Counted from the first letter of the stretch, positions 25,999 to 34,767 are shown. The stretch is DNA of 64,000 bases from Alphaproteobacteria bacterium (GCA_024275825.1 JAJRYK010000004.1:1-64000), one strand, 5' to 3'. Translations and numbers: made by a program. The notes: generated by a model from the sequence alone, not told the origin.

Positions 25999-26675
25999 TA
26001 TCTTTTAAAAAACCAAAACCGCACAAAACGCGTGAAGGTAAAATCGGCCTTACGCTTGCCGCTCATAGCATTGATACAATCATTGATATTGGCGCCAATA
26101 ATGGTGGCGCATATGAAAGCTTTCGCAATGGTGGGTTTAAGGGACAAATTATTTCAATAGACCCCCTGCCTGCAGTACAAGAAACTCTCGCACAAAAGAA
26201 AAAGAACGATCCTAACTGGACGATCCTGCCGCCCTTGGCTATTGGAGATCAAAACGGCGAGACACAGATTAATGTCTCCGATGCCAGCGATATGAGCAGC
26301 GTGCTCAAAGCCTCCAATGTACTCATGGAGGCCCTCCCTCGCACCAATGTCGTTGAAACCATCACCGTACAAATGAAAACACTCGATACGCTGTATGAAG
26401 AGCTCTGTCTTGAAGGAAAAAACGTATTCGTAAAGATCGATACACAAGGCTATGAAATGCCTATACTCAAACATGCGGAAAAAACATTGAATAAAATCAA
26501 AGGATTGCAAGTCGAAATGTCGCTCTTCGAACTTTATGAAGGCGAAACGCTTTATGGTGAAATCATGACTTTTCTTAGTAATAAAGGTTTCTCTCCGCAC
26601 ATGCTCATCGAAACCAATTTTTCTAAAAAACTCAATCGGCAACTCCAAATCGATGGCATTTTTTACAAGGATTAA
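25989..26675 (+). CDS. FkbM-family methyltransferase
   Basis: This is an SAM-dependent O-methyltransferase of the FkbM group. SAM motif I is [10 protein letters not shown] near residues 32-41, with the acidic post-I residue in [28 protein letters not shown], a strong FkbM signature, is near 145-162, and [11 protein letters not shown] closes the protein. The acceptor is unknown; family members often methylate sugars of surface polysaccharides. It is embedded between leuD (ten-base overlap) and leuB (three-base gap), which is unexpected for a leucine operon. The length is 228 residues. Confidence 0.9.
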   Translation: MALISFKKPKPHKTREGKIGLTLAAHSIDTIIDIGANNGGAYESFRNGGFKGQIISIDPLPAVQETLAQKKKNDPNWTILPPLAIGDQNGETQINVSDASDMSSVLKASNVLMEALPRTNVVETITVQMKTLDTLYEELCLEGKNVFVKIDTQGYEMPILKHAEKTLNKIKGLQVEMSLFELYEGETLYGEIMTFLSNKGFSPHMLIETNFSKKLNRQLQIDGIFYKD

Positions 26676-26678
26676 ACA

Positions 26679-27767
26679 ATGACAAAGAAACTCATGATGT
26701 TGCCTGGCGATGGTATTGGACCAGAGGTGATGGCCGAGGTGCAAAAGCTTATTGACTGGATCAATGATCAAGGCGACCTCGCGATTGAAACGCAAAATGG
26801 CCTGATTGGCGGCGCCAGCTATGATGAATTTGGCAACCCTTTTGACGACACAACGCTAGAGGCCTGCCGTGATTGTGATGCCATTATGCTCGGCGCGGTA
26901 GGCGGACCCAAGTGGGACAATGTGGACTATACATTGCGCCCGGAGGCTGGCCTGCTCAAACTGCGCAAACAACTCGACCTCTTCGCCAATTTACGCCCCG
27001 CCATTGTGTTTGACGCACTAATCGACGCCTCAACCCTCAAGCCCGAAATCGTGCGCGGCCTCGATATTCTGATCGTGCGCGAACTTACCGGCGGCGTTTA
27101 TTTCGGCGAGCCTCGCGGCATTGAAGATCTGGGCAACGGCCAGCGCCGCGGCGTCAACACGCAAGTTTACACCACCAGCGAAATTGAACGCGTTGGGCGC
27201 GTTGCATTTGATCTCGCACGCAAACGTCGGGGGAAAGTCACGTCCTGTGAAAAAGCCAACGTGATGGAGAGCGGCAAACTCTGGCGCGAAGATATGACTG
27301 CGCTCCACGCCGCGAACTATAGCGACATCACGCTAGAGCATATGTACGCCGATAACTGTGCCATGCAACTCCTGCGCGATCCATCGCAGTTTGATGTAAT
27401 TGTTACCGATAATTTATTCGGCGACATTCTCTCTGATGAGGCTGCGATGCTCACCGGCTCGCTTGGCATGCTCCCCAGCGCTTCACTGGGCACAGAAGGA
27501 GCGCCGAGCCTGTATGAGCCAGTGCACGGCTCCGCCCCCGATATTGCCGGCCAAGGCAAAGCCAACCCCCTTGCGATGATTCTAAGCTTCGCCATGTGCC
27601 TGCGATATTCACTAGATCAAAGTAATTTGGCAAGCCGCATAGAATCAGCAACACAAAGCGTACTCGGCCAAAATCTGCGTACACACGATATCATGAGCGA
27701 TAATTGCAACGAAGTTTCTACAGCAGACATGGGTGATGCCGTCATCGCAGCCCTGTCAAACATGTAA
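26679..27767 (+). CDS. leuB: 3-isopropylmalate dehydrogenase
   Basis: LeuB oxidises and decarboxylates 3-isopropylmalate with NAD in leucine synthesis. [11 protein letters not shown] is at the start. [21 protein letters not shown] and [15 protein letters not shown] bind substrate, and [20 protein letters not shown] is the classic signature. [15 protein letters not shown] lies near the NAD site. The length is 362 residues. It is the last gene of the interleaved leucine operon and is followed directly by a terminator. Confidence 0.97.
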   Translation: MTKKLMMLPGDGIGPEVMAEVQKLIDWINDQGDLAIETQNGLIGGASYDEFGNPFDDTTLEACRDCDAIMLGAVGGPKWDNVDYTLRPEAGLLKLRKQLDLFANLRPAIVFDALIDASTLKPEIVRGLDILIVRELTGGVYFGEPRGIEDLGNGQRRGVNTQVYTTSEIERVGRVAFDLARKRRGKVTSCEKANVMESGKLWREDMTALHAANYSDITLEHMYADNCAMQLLRDPSQFDVIVTDNLFGDILSDEAAMLTGSLGMLPSASLGTEGAPSLYEPVHGSAPDIAGQGKANPLAMILSFAMCLRYSLDQSNLASRIESATQSVLGQNLRTHDIMSDNCNEVSTADMGDAVIAALSNM

Positions 27768-27793
27768 AAAGAGGCCCATGAAGGCCTCTTTTA
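27768..27793 (+). terminator. Rho-independent terminator of the leucine operon
   Basis: AAAGAGGCC and GGCCTCTTT pair around CATGAA, immediately after the leuB stop. The near-symmetric stem with A and T flanks could also stop transcription from the prepilin gene on the other strand. Confidence 0.85.
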
Positions 27794-27815
27794 TTATTCT
27801 CAATTCGCATAAAAC

Positions 27816-28001
27816 CTAGCTGCTCGTACCCAACGCCGTGCGACAGAATCCGCCACCTGCAATAGCGCCCGCTTCATCATAAATACCGGACACAGGCGTT
27901 GTTGTGCAACCCGTCCCAAAGCTCTGCGTCGTGCCGCTATTCGCTATACCATCGTCTGTTTTGCGGTCAAGCCGTGCCGCCTCAGACGGCTCTAAAATGC
28001 C
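27816..28001 (-). pseudogene. Continuation of the first prepilin gene beyond an in-frame TGA
   Basis: Reading on in the same frame after the TGA at 28004-28002, 61 sense codons follow to TAG at 27816. They include SEAARLDRKTDDG, identical to a segment of the downstream paralogue, and end FCRTALGTSS where the paralogue has LCRMALGLGN. This is clearly the original C-terminus of the pilin. The TGA lines up with a Gly in the paralogue. Confidence 0.85.
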
Positions 28002-28562
28002 TCAGGTCCCGACCGCACGCTCTGCAAGCACAATGAAATGTCCCGGTGAGGCTTGTCCTCCAGTCATATTCATCATACCACCAGGGTGATAACCAACAGA
28101 CATAAATCCGCCAAGGGATGTGGGCGGGTTCGCTGTGGCCGCCGTCAAAATGGTCGTGTTCACAATCATCTGTGATTTTGTTAAATGTTGCCAAAATGCC
28201 AAAGGCTCTCCCACATTGCCGTTCGCCCCAGGCAAAATTGCAACGCCGCCAGGGTTAGTAATACGCCCATCACCGCTTCCTCCAATGCAGACCGGCGCCA
28301 CTGTACAATTCGGAACGCGTGCATTGGCAACGTTCAATGGCATATCGCCTGGAAAACTTGCATATGAATCACGGAATGTCATGATTGCGGCATCAACTGA
28401 CCGTACGGCAGAGGCCGTTGAGGCGATCTCTGCATTTGTGATGAGCTCTTGGCCCTTAAGAACGCCGGTGATCAATAACCCGACAATGATCAGCACAATG
28501 GCAAGCTCCACCAACGTGAAGCCCTGCTGCGGCTTATTTGCCTTATATAGTCCCTTATTCAT
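28002..28562 (-). CDS. Type IV prepilin-like protein, truncated by TGA
   Basis: A 14-residue leader ends in Gly14, followed by FTLVELAIVLIIVGLL with the conserved Glu5 of the mature pilin, so the prepilin peptidase at 37208 should process it. The globular part is rich in Gly, Asn and Pro. The frame stops at TGA after 186 residues, but homology to the paralogue at 28847 continues for another 61 codons. The product is either a C-terminally truncated pilin, a decaying gene, or full length only by readthrough. It is the last gene of the pilus region, tail to tail with leuB. Confidence 0.88.
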   Translation of the reverse strand: MNKGLYKANKPQQGFTLVELAIVLIIVGLLITGVLKGQELITNAEIASTASAVRSVDAAIMTFRDSYASFPGDMPLNVANARVPNCTVAPVCIGGSGDGRITNPGGVAILPGANGNVGEPLAFWQHLTKSQMIVNTTILTAATANPPTSLGGFMSVGYHPGGMMNMTGGQASPGHFIVLAERAVGT

Positions 28563-28798
28563 GTCTAAGCGCCTCCCTGAAAACGCGTTTTAGTCAAAAA
28601 AAGGTCGATGAATCAGTGGAAATGGGCGAAGTGCCCGTAAGATGAAGTCCCTGTCATACCCTTTTATTATACCGCTTATTGTTGTGTTTGTTGATACACA
28701 TGCGGCTTTCTACTGCACTTATCATCACATTTTCAGGTAAAGAAGAGGTTAATATCCACAGGCTATAATATTTTTTTCACTCGCCCAACGAGTATAAA

Positions 28799-28824
28799 AA
28801 AAGGGCCCCGCGAAGGGCCCTTTT
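28799..28824 (-). terminator. Palindromic terminator after the second prepilin gene
   Basis: AAAAGGGCCC and GGGCCCTTTT pair around CGCGAA, 22 bases beyond the stop of the gene at 28847. The symmetric stem has T runs on both strands. Confidence 0.85.
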
Positions 28825-28846
28825 AAATTCTTTATTAAAGCAAAGA

Positions 28847-29542
28847 CTAGTTACCAAGCCCAAGCGCCATCCGGCAAAGACCATCATCCACAGCTTCATC
28901 ATAGACAGCTCCATTCAAACATCCGCCATCAGATTGCGTTGTACCGGTAGCAGGAAGACCGTCATCTGTTTTGCGATCAAGACGCGCGGCTTCACTGGCA
29001 GCCAAAGTATCACCTGTACCAACATCAGTGTTAGCAATAACAATGAAATGCCCTTGTCCAACAGCGCCGCCACCGACAGCTAAAGCAGGACCAGGATGAT
29101 ATCCAACAGAGAAAAATCCAGCGATCGGTGTCTTCGGATTTAAAACAGGATTCACTTCATTGTTGCTCACAAGCATTTCTGCGCGAATTAAATGCTCCCA
29201 GAAAACCAACGCCTCTCCGGTATCTCCAGCAGCACCGACGGCCTGTGCAATTCTACCATTTCCATCCCCACCTGCGCACGTACCACAAGTTGGAATACGT
29301 GCGATAGCAGTCACTGGCAACATGTCACCAGGGAACGCCGCATATGAATCACGGAAGGTTGAAATAGCGGCATCCACAGCCCGAACAGATGTTGCTGTCG
29401 ATGAAATCTCAGCATTCGTAATCAGTTCTTGCCCTTTCAGAACGCCGGTAATCAATAGGCCGACGATAATCAGAACAATCGCAAGTTCAACAAGGGTAAA
29501 TCCCTGCTCGCTCTTGCGGTGTTTCAGTATAGTTCTCTCCAT
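28847..29542 (-). CDS. Type IV prepilin-like protein (pseudopilin or pilin)
   Basis: The class III signal is intact: a basic leader to Gly14, then FTLVELAIVLIIVGLL with Glu at position 5 of the mature protein. The length is 231 residues. The first 60 residues are nearly identical to those of the truncated pilin at 28002, and the C-terminal SEAARLDRKTDDG block is shared, so the two arose by tandem duplication. Cys pairs (THE PTCGTCAGG stretch, and GGCLNG with LCRMALG) could form disulfides. It is probably the major or a minor pilin of the locus at 31210-46125. Confidence 0.92.
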   Translation of the reverse strand: MERTILKHRKSEQGFTLVELAIVLIIVGLLITGVLKGQELITNAEISSTATSVRAVDAAISTFRDSYAAFPGDMLPVTAIARIPTCGTCAGGDGNGRIAQAVGAAGDTGEALVFWEHLIRAEMLVSNNEVNPVLNPKTPIAGFFSVGYHPGPALAVGGGAVGQGHFIVIANTDVGTGDTLAASEAARLDRKTDDGLPATGTTQSDGGCLNGAVYDEAVDDGLCRMALGLGN

Positions 29543-29774
29543 TTTAAAACTCCTTCAAAAAGTTTATATCAAGTTTGTGTGTGTAAAAACGACATGCCAG
29601 GACGGCACATGTGTAAAATAGTATACACAATTACGCCCCCATAGAACAGGCCCCATAGCCTTAGTTTTTCATTATTTCCTAAACAGACCGTTAATTTTTC
29701 CCTGCAAAAACAACGCTTTGACAAAATGAGTCCTCACATTCACAAAATGAGGAGTTTGGGGCGGTTTTAGGAGG

Positions 29775-30030
29775 TTTTTCACCACAAAGGCTCAAAGGAC
29801 ACAAAGATTCTCAAAGAAAGTAATCGTTGTTTTCATTAAACATCGTACATATCACGATACCGTCATTACACGGCTCCGTCCGTGTAATCTACGATCAATA
29901 TGGATTGCACGCATAAAGCGTGCAATGACGGATTTAGAAAAATGGACGAATTTAATAATTTATCTACAGCACTCCTTATAATATTCTTCTTTGAGAATCT
30001 TTGTGTCCTTTGAGCCTTTGTGGTGAAAAC
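29775..30030. repeat. CACAAAG-type palindromic repeat, copy B5, with long interrupted loop
   Basis: The left arm (29776-29817, starting TTTTCACCACAAAGGCTC) and right arm (29987-30029, ending GCCTTTGTGGTGAAAA) are perfect reverse complements over about 42 bases. The loop is about 170 bases instead of the 10-30 seen in other copies, and holds a second palindromic element at 29860-29931. The 29543-30171 spacer contains no gene. Confidence 0.9.
29860..29931. repeat. Compound palindromic element inside the B5 loop
   Basis: It is bounded by CCGTCATT and AATGACGG and contains two hairpins: ACACGG-CTCCGT-CCGTGT and TTGCACGC-ATAAA-GCGTGCAA. Mobile-looking miniature element or REP pair; no coding content. 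Confidence 0.75.
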
Positions 30031-30045
30031 GACTACATATATGAG

Positions 30046-30109
30046 CCACGGAGGCATGAAGGCGCGAAGTTTTTTATTTTGTTTTCCCCCTTCGTCTCTT
30101 CGTGGTAAG
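30046..30109. repeat. CACAAAG-type repeat, copy B6 (diverged)
   Basis: CCACGGAGGCATGAAGGCGCGAAG on the left pairs imperfectly with CTTCGTCTCTTCGTGGTAAG on the right around a T-rich loop, 16 bases after copy B5. Confidence 0.6.
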
Positions 30110-30136
30110 AGATTTTTGTGTCTTCAGTTTCTTGCA

Positions 30137-30166
30137 AAAGATCCCGGATCAAGTCCGGGATGACGG
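30137..30166. repeat. Short palindrome ATCCCGGATCAAGTCCGGGAT
   Basis: ATCCCGGA and TCCGGGAT pair around TCAAG, followed by GACGG. It lies just downstream of the AraC-type gene and may terminate it. Similar palindromes are common in alphaproteobacterial spacers. Confidence 0.6.
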
Positions 30167-30171
30167 TGGGG

Positions 30172-31197
30172 TTAGGTATTCTTCCTAAATTTCGATGGTG
30201 AATCACCCGTCATTTCTTTGAAGACACGGTTGAATGATGCCAAAGAATTAAACCCGACATCCTCCGCCACCACTTTTATCGGCGCGTCTGTCTCACGCAG
30301 CAGGCGTTTGGCGTCTTCTATGCGGTATTCATTCATCAATTGCGGAAAGCTTTTGCCGAAATGGGCATTAATGACCTTCGAAATTGTCGTTTCCGACGCG
30401 TCACATTCGCGCGCCAGATCCATCCGGGAATAGCTCGCCTCTTGATAAACCTTCTCTAAGGTCAATAAACGCTCAATTTTCTGCGCAAGCGCCTCATCAG
30501 CATCTGAAAAACTCTCCGCACCGCGCGGCTCCACCTGCACGGCTTGCGGATAGATACGAAACAGGCTGGTGCTGACCAAATAAACAAAGCCCAGCCCCAA
30601 AACACTGCGCGCCATGATTAAGTTATTAACCTCAAAATCCTCATTCAGCCCTGCAAGCATCAAAATCAGCAGCGATATATTCATGAAGATCAGTGACAGA
30701 ACGAGCCAATAGCGTGCCTTGCCATTTTTCTCCGCATAAAGACGATCAAACAGCTGACGCTTAAACCAAATTTTCAGCAAGCTGATCGCCCCGGCGATAA
30801 GGCCGCAAATCACCAACCACTCTGATAGATTTTCAGCATCGCTGGCCAAGTTTTGCGCAGCAAAAAATGCAAGCGGCGGCAGCAATAATACCCAATAATG
30901 ACGCAGCGCCGGAACCTTGGTTATTTCTGCAATTTGGATGATCAGCAAAACACTGAGCGGCGGGCCGTAGAACCAGGCAAACCAGCGAATTGTCTCAAAA
31001 TGCGGGATCAATTCCGCAATCTGCGTTTGCCCAAAATCGCCCATGAAGGCCAGCCCAAGCACAAAGAAATACAAAAGCGCCAGCCCGGCCCGCGAAATTC
31101 TTCCTGCGCGCATGCTCATATAAACCAGCACATAGACGCACTGCGTTACGCCAATCAGAGACAGAATCTCGGTTATGCTGAAACGGAGCTGGTCCAT
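30172..31197 (-). CDS. AraC-family regulator with a multi-helix membrane N-terminus
   Basis: The C-terminal 100 residues are an AraC-type DNA-binding domain with two helix-turn-helix units (SRMDLARECDASETTISKVI and IKVVAEDVGFNSLASFNRVF, then TGDSPSKFRK). Residues 1-215 contain about six or seven hydrophobic helices (ITEILSLIGVTQCVYVLVYM at the start) and no periplasmic domain, so the protein may sense a membrane or lipid-soluble signal. The length is 341 residues. It starts 12 bases after the gene at 31210, in line with the pilus genes, and is a candidate regulator of them (inference). Confidence 0.92.
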   Translation of the reverse strand: MDQLRFSITEILSLIGVTQCVYVLVYMSMRAGRISRAGLALLYFFVLGLAFMGDFGQTQIAELIPHFETIRWFAWFYGPPLSVLLIIQIAEITKVPALRHYWVLLLPPLAFFAAQNLASDAENLSEWLVICGLIAGAISLLKIWFKRQLFDRLYAEKNGKARYWLVLSLIFMNISLLILMLAGLNEDFEVNNLIMARSVLGLGFVYLVSTSLFRIYPQAVQVEPRGAESFSDADEALAQKIERLLTLEKVYQEASYSRMDLARECDASETTISKVINAHFGKSFPQLMNEYRIEDAKRLLRETDAPIKVVAEDVGFNSLASFNRVFKEMTGDSPSKFRKNT

Positions 31198-31209
31198 TAT
31201 GCTCTTTCG

Positions 31210-31941
31210 TTATTGTTGCGGGACATCCTTACATAGAGGATGCACGGCCGCTTCCTCCGGGTCAAGAATACGTTCGCATATCGTATCGCGCGTATGGGTA
31301 ATTTCCGCCGGGTCGTATTTGTCGAGACCTTCTTTGATGATTTTAACCATGATCTCAAGCGCCTCATCTTTGTTCCCCGTGGAATTGAGGATAAAGCCCG
31401 GCATTTGCCGCGTCCATACGGGCTGATCACCCGGCAAGGCCGCAAGCTGCCGCGCATATTTAAGGGCCAAGTCCATATTCTTCATCCTGAAGCGCGCAAG
31501 ATATGCGGCATGCGCAAGCCAGCGCCAATTCTCTCCGCCCGGCCTTTGCCCAGCATCGCTCAAATACTCTAAAAGCGGGGGCAGCATTGATGGTTTTTGT
31601 ACGCCGCCAAAATATAGAGCCGCGAGATACGGCGTAAAAGAGGATTCAGGATCCAGCATGCTACTGAGGCGTAACCAGCGCGTGAGGTCATCAAAATCAT
31701 AATCCTCAAGCGGCGTAACGCGCCCGCCCGTATCGCCAAAATTTTGGAGCATAACACTGATCATGCGGAATGCGAGCTGCCGATCGCCGATAGCAAAGCT
31801 CTGCGCGCGCGATTCGCTTGGCACCGGAGGAATTATATGCCACTCCGCCCGAAAATCACGCGCATAAAACCAGAAGATGAGATTGAGAAAGACGGCAAGA
31901 TAGAGAAATATTTCAACGGTTTTTTCTTTTAAAATGCTCAT
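31210..31941 (-). CDS. Membrane-anchored repeat-like protein of the pilus locus
   Basis: I do not recognise a named family. Residues 9-27 form one N-terminal membrane helix (IFLYLAVFLNLIFWFYA). The rest appears extracytoplasmic and mostly helical in TPR-like pairs (SSFTPYLAALYFGGVQKPS, NWRWLAHAAYLARFRMKNMD, ALKYARQLAALPGD, NKDEALEIMVKIIKEGLDKY). It is 15 bases after an ABC permease gene and 12 before the AraC gene. By position it could be the accessory subunit of the transporter, the role proposed for PilG next to PilH/PilI in Myxococcus. Confidence 0.75.
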   Translation of the reverse strand: MSILKEKTVEIFLYLAVFLNLIFWFYARDFRAEWHIIPPVPSESRAQSFAIGDRQLAFRMISVMLQNFGDTGGRVTPLEDYDFDDLTRWLRLSSMLDPESSFTPYLAALYFGGVQKPSMLPPLLEYLSDAGQRPGGENWRWLAHAAYLARFRMKNMDLALKYARQLAALPGDQPVWTRQMPGFILNSTGNKDEALEIMVKIIKEGLDKYDPAEITHTRDTICERILDPEEAAVHPLCKDVPQQ

Positions 31942-31956
31942 GGCTTGAAATACCTC

Positions 31957-32718
31957 TTAAAACTGCCTGCGCACCAGATCAAGCATGGATGCCAAAGAGA
32001 CAAGCATTGTAAAGACCAGACCCTGCGCAAACACAAAGGCGAGATTTATCTGCTCCCCCACGCCATAGATCAACCAGGATGTCTGGCCCATCAGATCGAG
32101 GCGCGGGGTGATCACGGACACCATCTGCACGGCCATTTCCAAAATCGGCATATTGCTCACGCTATAATCCGCGTAAATAATACCCAGAATTTGCCCCATC
32201 ATACGCGCCAGAACATAAAACCCAAAGCTGGCCATCGCGGCCGTTGCGGCGCTGGTGAGAAACATTGAGAAAAATAACGCCATACTGGCCATGATCATAT
32301 TTTCAATGATAACGCTCACGGTCCAGAGGATATGCCCTTCTCCGAAAAGATGGGGGCCGAGAATATAAACGGCCAGCCCCTGCGCCAGCCCCATAAAGAT
32401 CGCCAGCACGTAAAAAGCAAAGCTGTAGGAGAGTAAAAACTGAACCCGGCCAATGGGGCGAGAGAGCAGGAATTCCACATCCTTTGTTTCGAAAGATCGC
32501 CTCATAAAAAAAACGACAAACAAAACGAGACCAAAAGCGCCAATGAAGCGAAAGCTACCCGCCGCGAACACGGCGCTGAATTGATTTTTTTCAATGATCG
32601 CAGACGATCCGACAAACACCGACAGGCTCGCGCCGAGTATCAACAGGATCATCAGCGCCGTAATAACCCGGTCCCGAAGAGCCGCAGTCAGAACATATTT
32701 AACCAAGGACCAAGACAT
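31957..32718 (-). CDS. ABC-2 type transporter permease of the pilus locus
   Basis: This integral membrane protein of 253 residues has about six hydrophobic helices, with the first (VITALMILLILGASLSVFV) following a short cytoplasmic start. The layout, including the SFETKDVEFLLSRPIGRVQF coupling-helix-like segment, is that of ABC-2/NosY-type permeases. The matching ATPase gene is 6.3 kb upstream in the same run, at 39046. The substrate is unknown. In Myxococcus an ABC pair (PilH, PilI) in the pil cluster is needed for pilus assembly, which is the closest parallel I know. Confidence 0.82.
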   Translation of the reverse strand: MSWSLVKYVLTAALRDRVITALMILLILGASLSVFVGSSAIIEKNQFSAVFAAGSFRFIGAFGLVLFVVFFMRRSFETKDVEFLLSRPIGRVQFLLSYSFAFYVLAIFMGLAQGLAVYILGPHLFGEGHILWTVSVIIENMIMASMALFFSMFLTSAATAAMASFGFYVLARMMGQILGIIYADYSVSNMPILEMAVQMVSVITPRLDLMGQTSWLIYGVGEQINLAFVFAQGLVFTMLVSLASMLDLVRRQF

Positions 32719-32740
32719 CTTAAAGTACCAAAATTTTCAC

Positions 32741-34627
32741 TTAAAGCTTAAACGGACGGCGATCGCTGGAAAAACGTCTATATAAATCCTTGTCAGCACT
32801 ATGAACGCTACCCGATGGGCTATTTAATATCGTTGCCTTCAGGAAAATAACGAGCTCCGTTTTCGTTACGGTATCGCTATGGTTTTTAAAGAGTGAGCCA
32901 AACATCGGTATTTCGCTCAAAATGGGGACGCCATCTTCACTTGTTTCCGATCTATCATTTAGCAGGCCACCCATAACAACGGCCTGGCCGGAGCTAACCT
33001 TAATCACAGTATCAATTTCCTGTACGTCTAGCTGAGGGATTAAAGATGGCGCAAGATTAGCACATGGCGCGCCACATTGCGCGATAACAAATGCTACCCC
33101 CGGATCCTCAACCTGCGCATCAATGCTCGTCACCGTAGGGCGCACGGCCAGAGATATCGTCTGCCGTTCAAGATCAATCGAGGGCATAACATTAACAAGA
33201 ACGCCAACAGGCACATTTCGTATTTCGCTGGTCACCTTTGTGTTCACAGTAGCGCCGGCACCGGCAACCGGCGTGGAGTCGGATTTCACCTCAACTTCAA
33301 AAAACACAACATTCGTGGCAACATTTAAAACCGCAGACTGATTATTCAAAACAGTCATTCGCGGGCTGGCCAGTGCACGCACTGTTCCAAAGGTCGAAAG
33401 CGCCTCAATAAAGGCCTCTATATTGCTCCCCGCATATCCAACACCAAAGGAAGATGCCCCGGCAATCGCCGTGGTTGAATTAGCGTTCAGCGCATCCAAA
33501 AATGCCCCACCAGTATTTGATAAGAAGTTAAGTGTGGTCAAATCCCCAGTCGGATTAATCTCGCGCCAATTAATGCCGGTCGCATATTGATCACTAAGCG
33601 ACACCTCCAGGATTTTAGCTTCAATCAAAACTTGCGCCGTTGCAGATCTCCTAAGCAGTGTCAAATATTTTTCTATTTCTTTTTGCTGCCGCTGCGGCGC
33701 GAAAACATTTACAATACCGGCCATTTTATTGAGCGAGAATGTTGCACTCACAGCAGCACCTGCTGCGCCCTGAGCGCCCACATCATCGCCGCTAATCGGT
33801 AGAGATTCAACCCGCAACACAGCATCGGGCGGTGAAATTTGCACCTGCCCACCACGCCCCTGCGGTGCAACTGGCCTCACATCGGGGTTTTGATCCATGG
33901 CCGTAATACGCGGCGTAACGCTGGTTTTTAGAGATGATGATGATGCCTCTAAAATCTGTGTTAAATTTGTTTCAAGTTCCCCCCAAAAATCAGCCTCGCT
34001 CTCTGATGTTGCTTCAAAAGAAGATCCTGTATCCGCGCCTTCTCCTGCAACAACAGCAACATCATTCCTAACGCTTCCCGAATTGCTTCGAATAAAGCTC
34101 AAATAGTCAATTTTATATGACTTGTTATAAGGTGTATCAATTTCAACGCGCAAAACATCATTGTCGAAGTTATGGCGCAGCCCGGCCATATCGCTTATAC
34201 GCTCTACAACCTCATCAAGTGGCCGATTACGCGCGGTGAAGATGATGGAGCCACTAATGCGCGGATCTAGCTCAAGGTCATAATCAGCTTGATTAGCCAG
34301 CTCAAAGAGAATATCGCGCAGTGGCACAGATTGATTAACTGAAATAGAAACCAGCGGCATAGATTTCCCAATAGCGCCGCCTTGCGCCACATAAGGTTTT
34401 AACTCTGGAATAGAAACGTTATAGCCTGATTCGTTCTCATCGACTTCTGGCAAGCGCGGTGCGAGCCCATCCTTAAAATCTTGCACCTCCATACTCGCTG
34501 AACGATCCGGTTTGAGCTGATTTTTAGCAAAATCACAACCGCTGAGCGGAACAACCAGAAACCCTAACGCAAAAACCGTCAGGAAAAACTGTGAAGAAAA
34601 AATATAGGAGCAAGTTCTATTGATCAT
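32741..34627 (-). CDS. Type IV pilus secretin lipoprotein (MshL/PilQ-like)
   Basis: This forms the outer-membrane ring through which the pilus passes. A signal peptide ends in LSGC (Cys31), indicating a lipoprotein. An STN/N0-like domain follows near 100-165 (DILFELANQADYDLELDPRI). The C-terminal secretin domain, about 320-600, has LASPRMTVLNNQSAVLNVA, VGVLVNVMPSIDLERQTISL and the closing GQAVVMGGLLNDR with TKTELVIFLKATIL. The length is 628 residues. A single STN domain and the N-terminal lipobox fit the MshL group more than classical GspD. Confidence 0.93.
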   Translation of the reverse strand: MINRTCSYIFSSQFFLTVFALGFLVVPLSGCDFAKNQLKPDRSASMEVQDFKDGLAPRLPEVDENESGYNVSIPELKPYVAQGGAIGKSMPLVSISVNQSVPLRDILFELANQADYDLELDPRISGSIIFTARNRPLDEVVERISDMAGLRHNFDNDVLRVEIDTPYNKSYKIDYLSFIRSNSGSVRNDVAVVAGEGADTGSSFEATSESEADFWGELETNLTQILEASSSSLKTSVTPRITAMDQNPDVRPVAPQGRGGQVQISPPDAVLRVESLPISGDDVGAQGAAGAAVSATFSLNKMAGIVNVFAPQRQQKEIEKYLTLLRRSATAQVLIEAKILEVSLSDQYATGINWREINPTGDLTTLNFLSNTGGAFLDALNANSTTAIAGASSFGVGYAGSNIEAFIEALSTFGTVRALASPRMTVLNNQSAVLNVATNVVFFEVEVKSDSTPVAGAGATVNTKVTSEIRNVPVGVLVNVMPSIDLERQTISLAVRPTVTSIDAQVEDPGVAFVIAQCGAPCANLAPSLIPQLDVQEIDTVIKVSSGQAVVMGGLLNDRSETSEDGVPILSEIPMFGSLFKNHSDTVTKTELVIFLKATILNSPSGSVHSADKDLYRRFSSDRRPFKL

Positions 34628-34767
34628 TGGTCACTCAACCTTGGACATAGGAAACGATAGCGCGAAACGCACTGACTGCCTAAAGTATAATCATAATAGG
34701 GTCGACCGATCAATAACTGATCATCCAGCAAAGCTTTATTAATGGGATAAGTTTCGTGCGCTAAGCT

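Noticed and set aside
27816-28562. TGA recoded as an amino acid (as in some reduced bacteria)
   Set aside because: Several clear genes here end in TGA (rimM, the HD-domain gene, the PilO-like gene), so TGA is a normal stop. The interrupted prepilin is a local event.
2901-30166. CRISPR array
   Set aside because: The repeats are palindromic, dispersed and differ in spacing; nowhere are there several equal direct repeats separated by unique spacers of equal length, and no cas gene is present.
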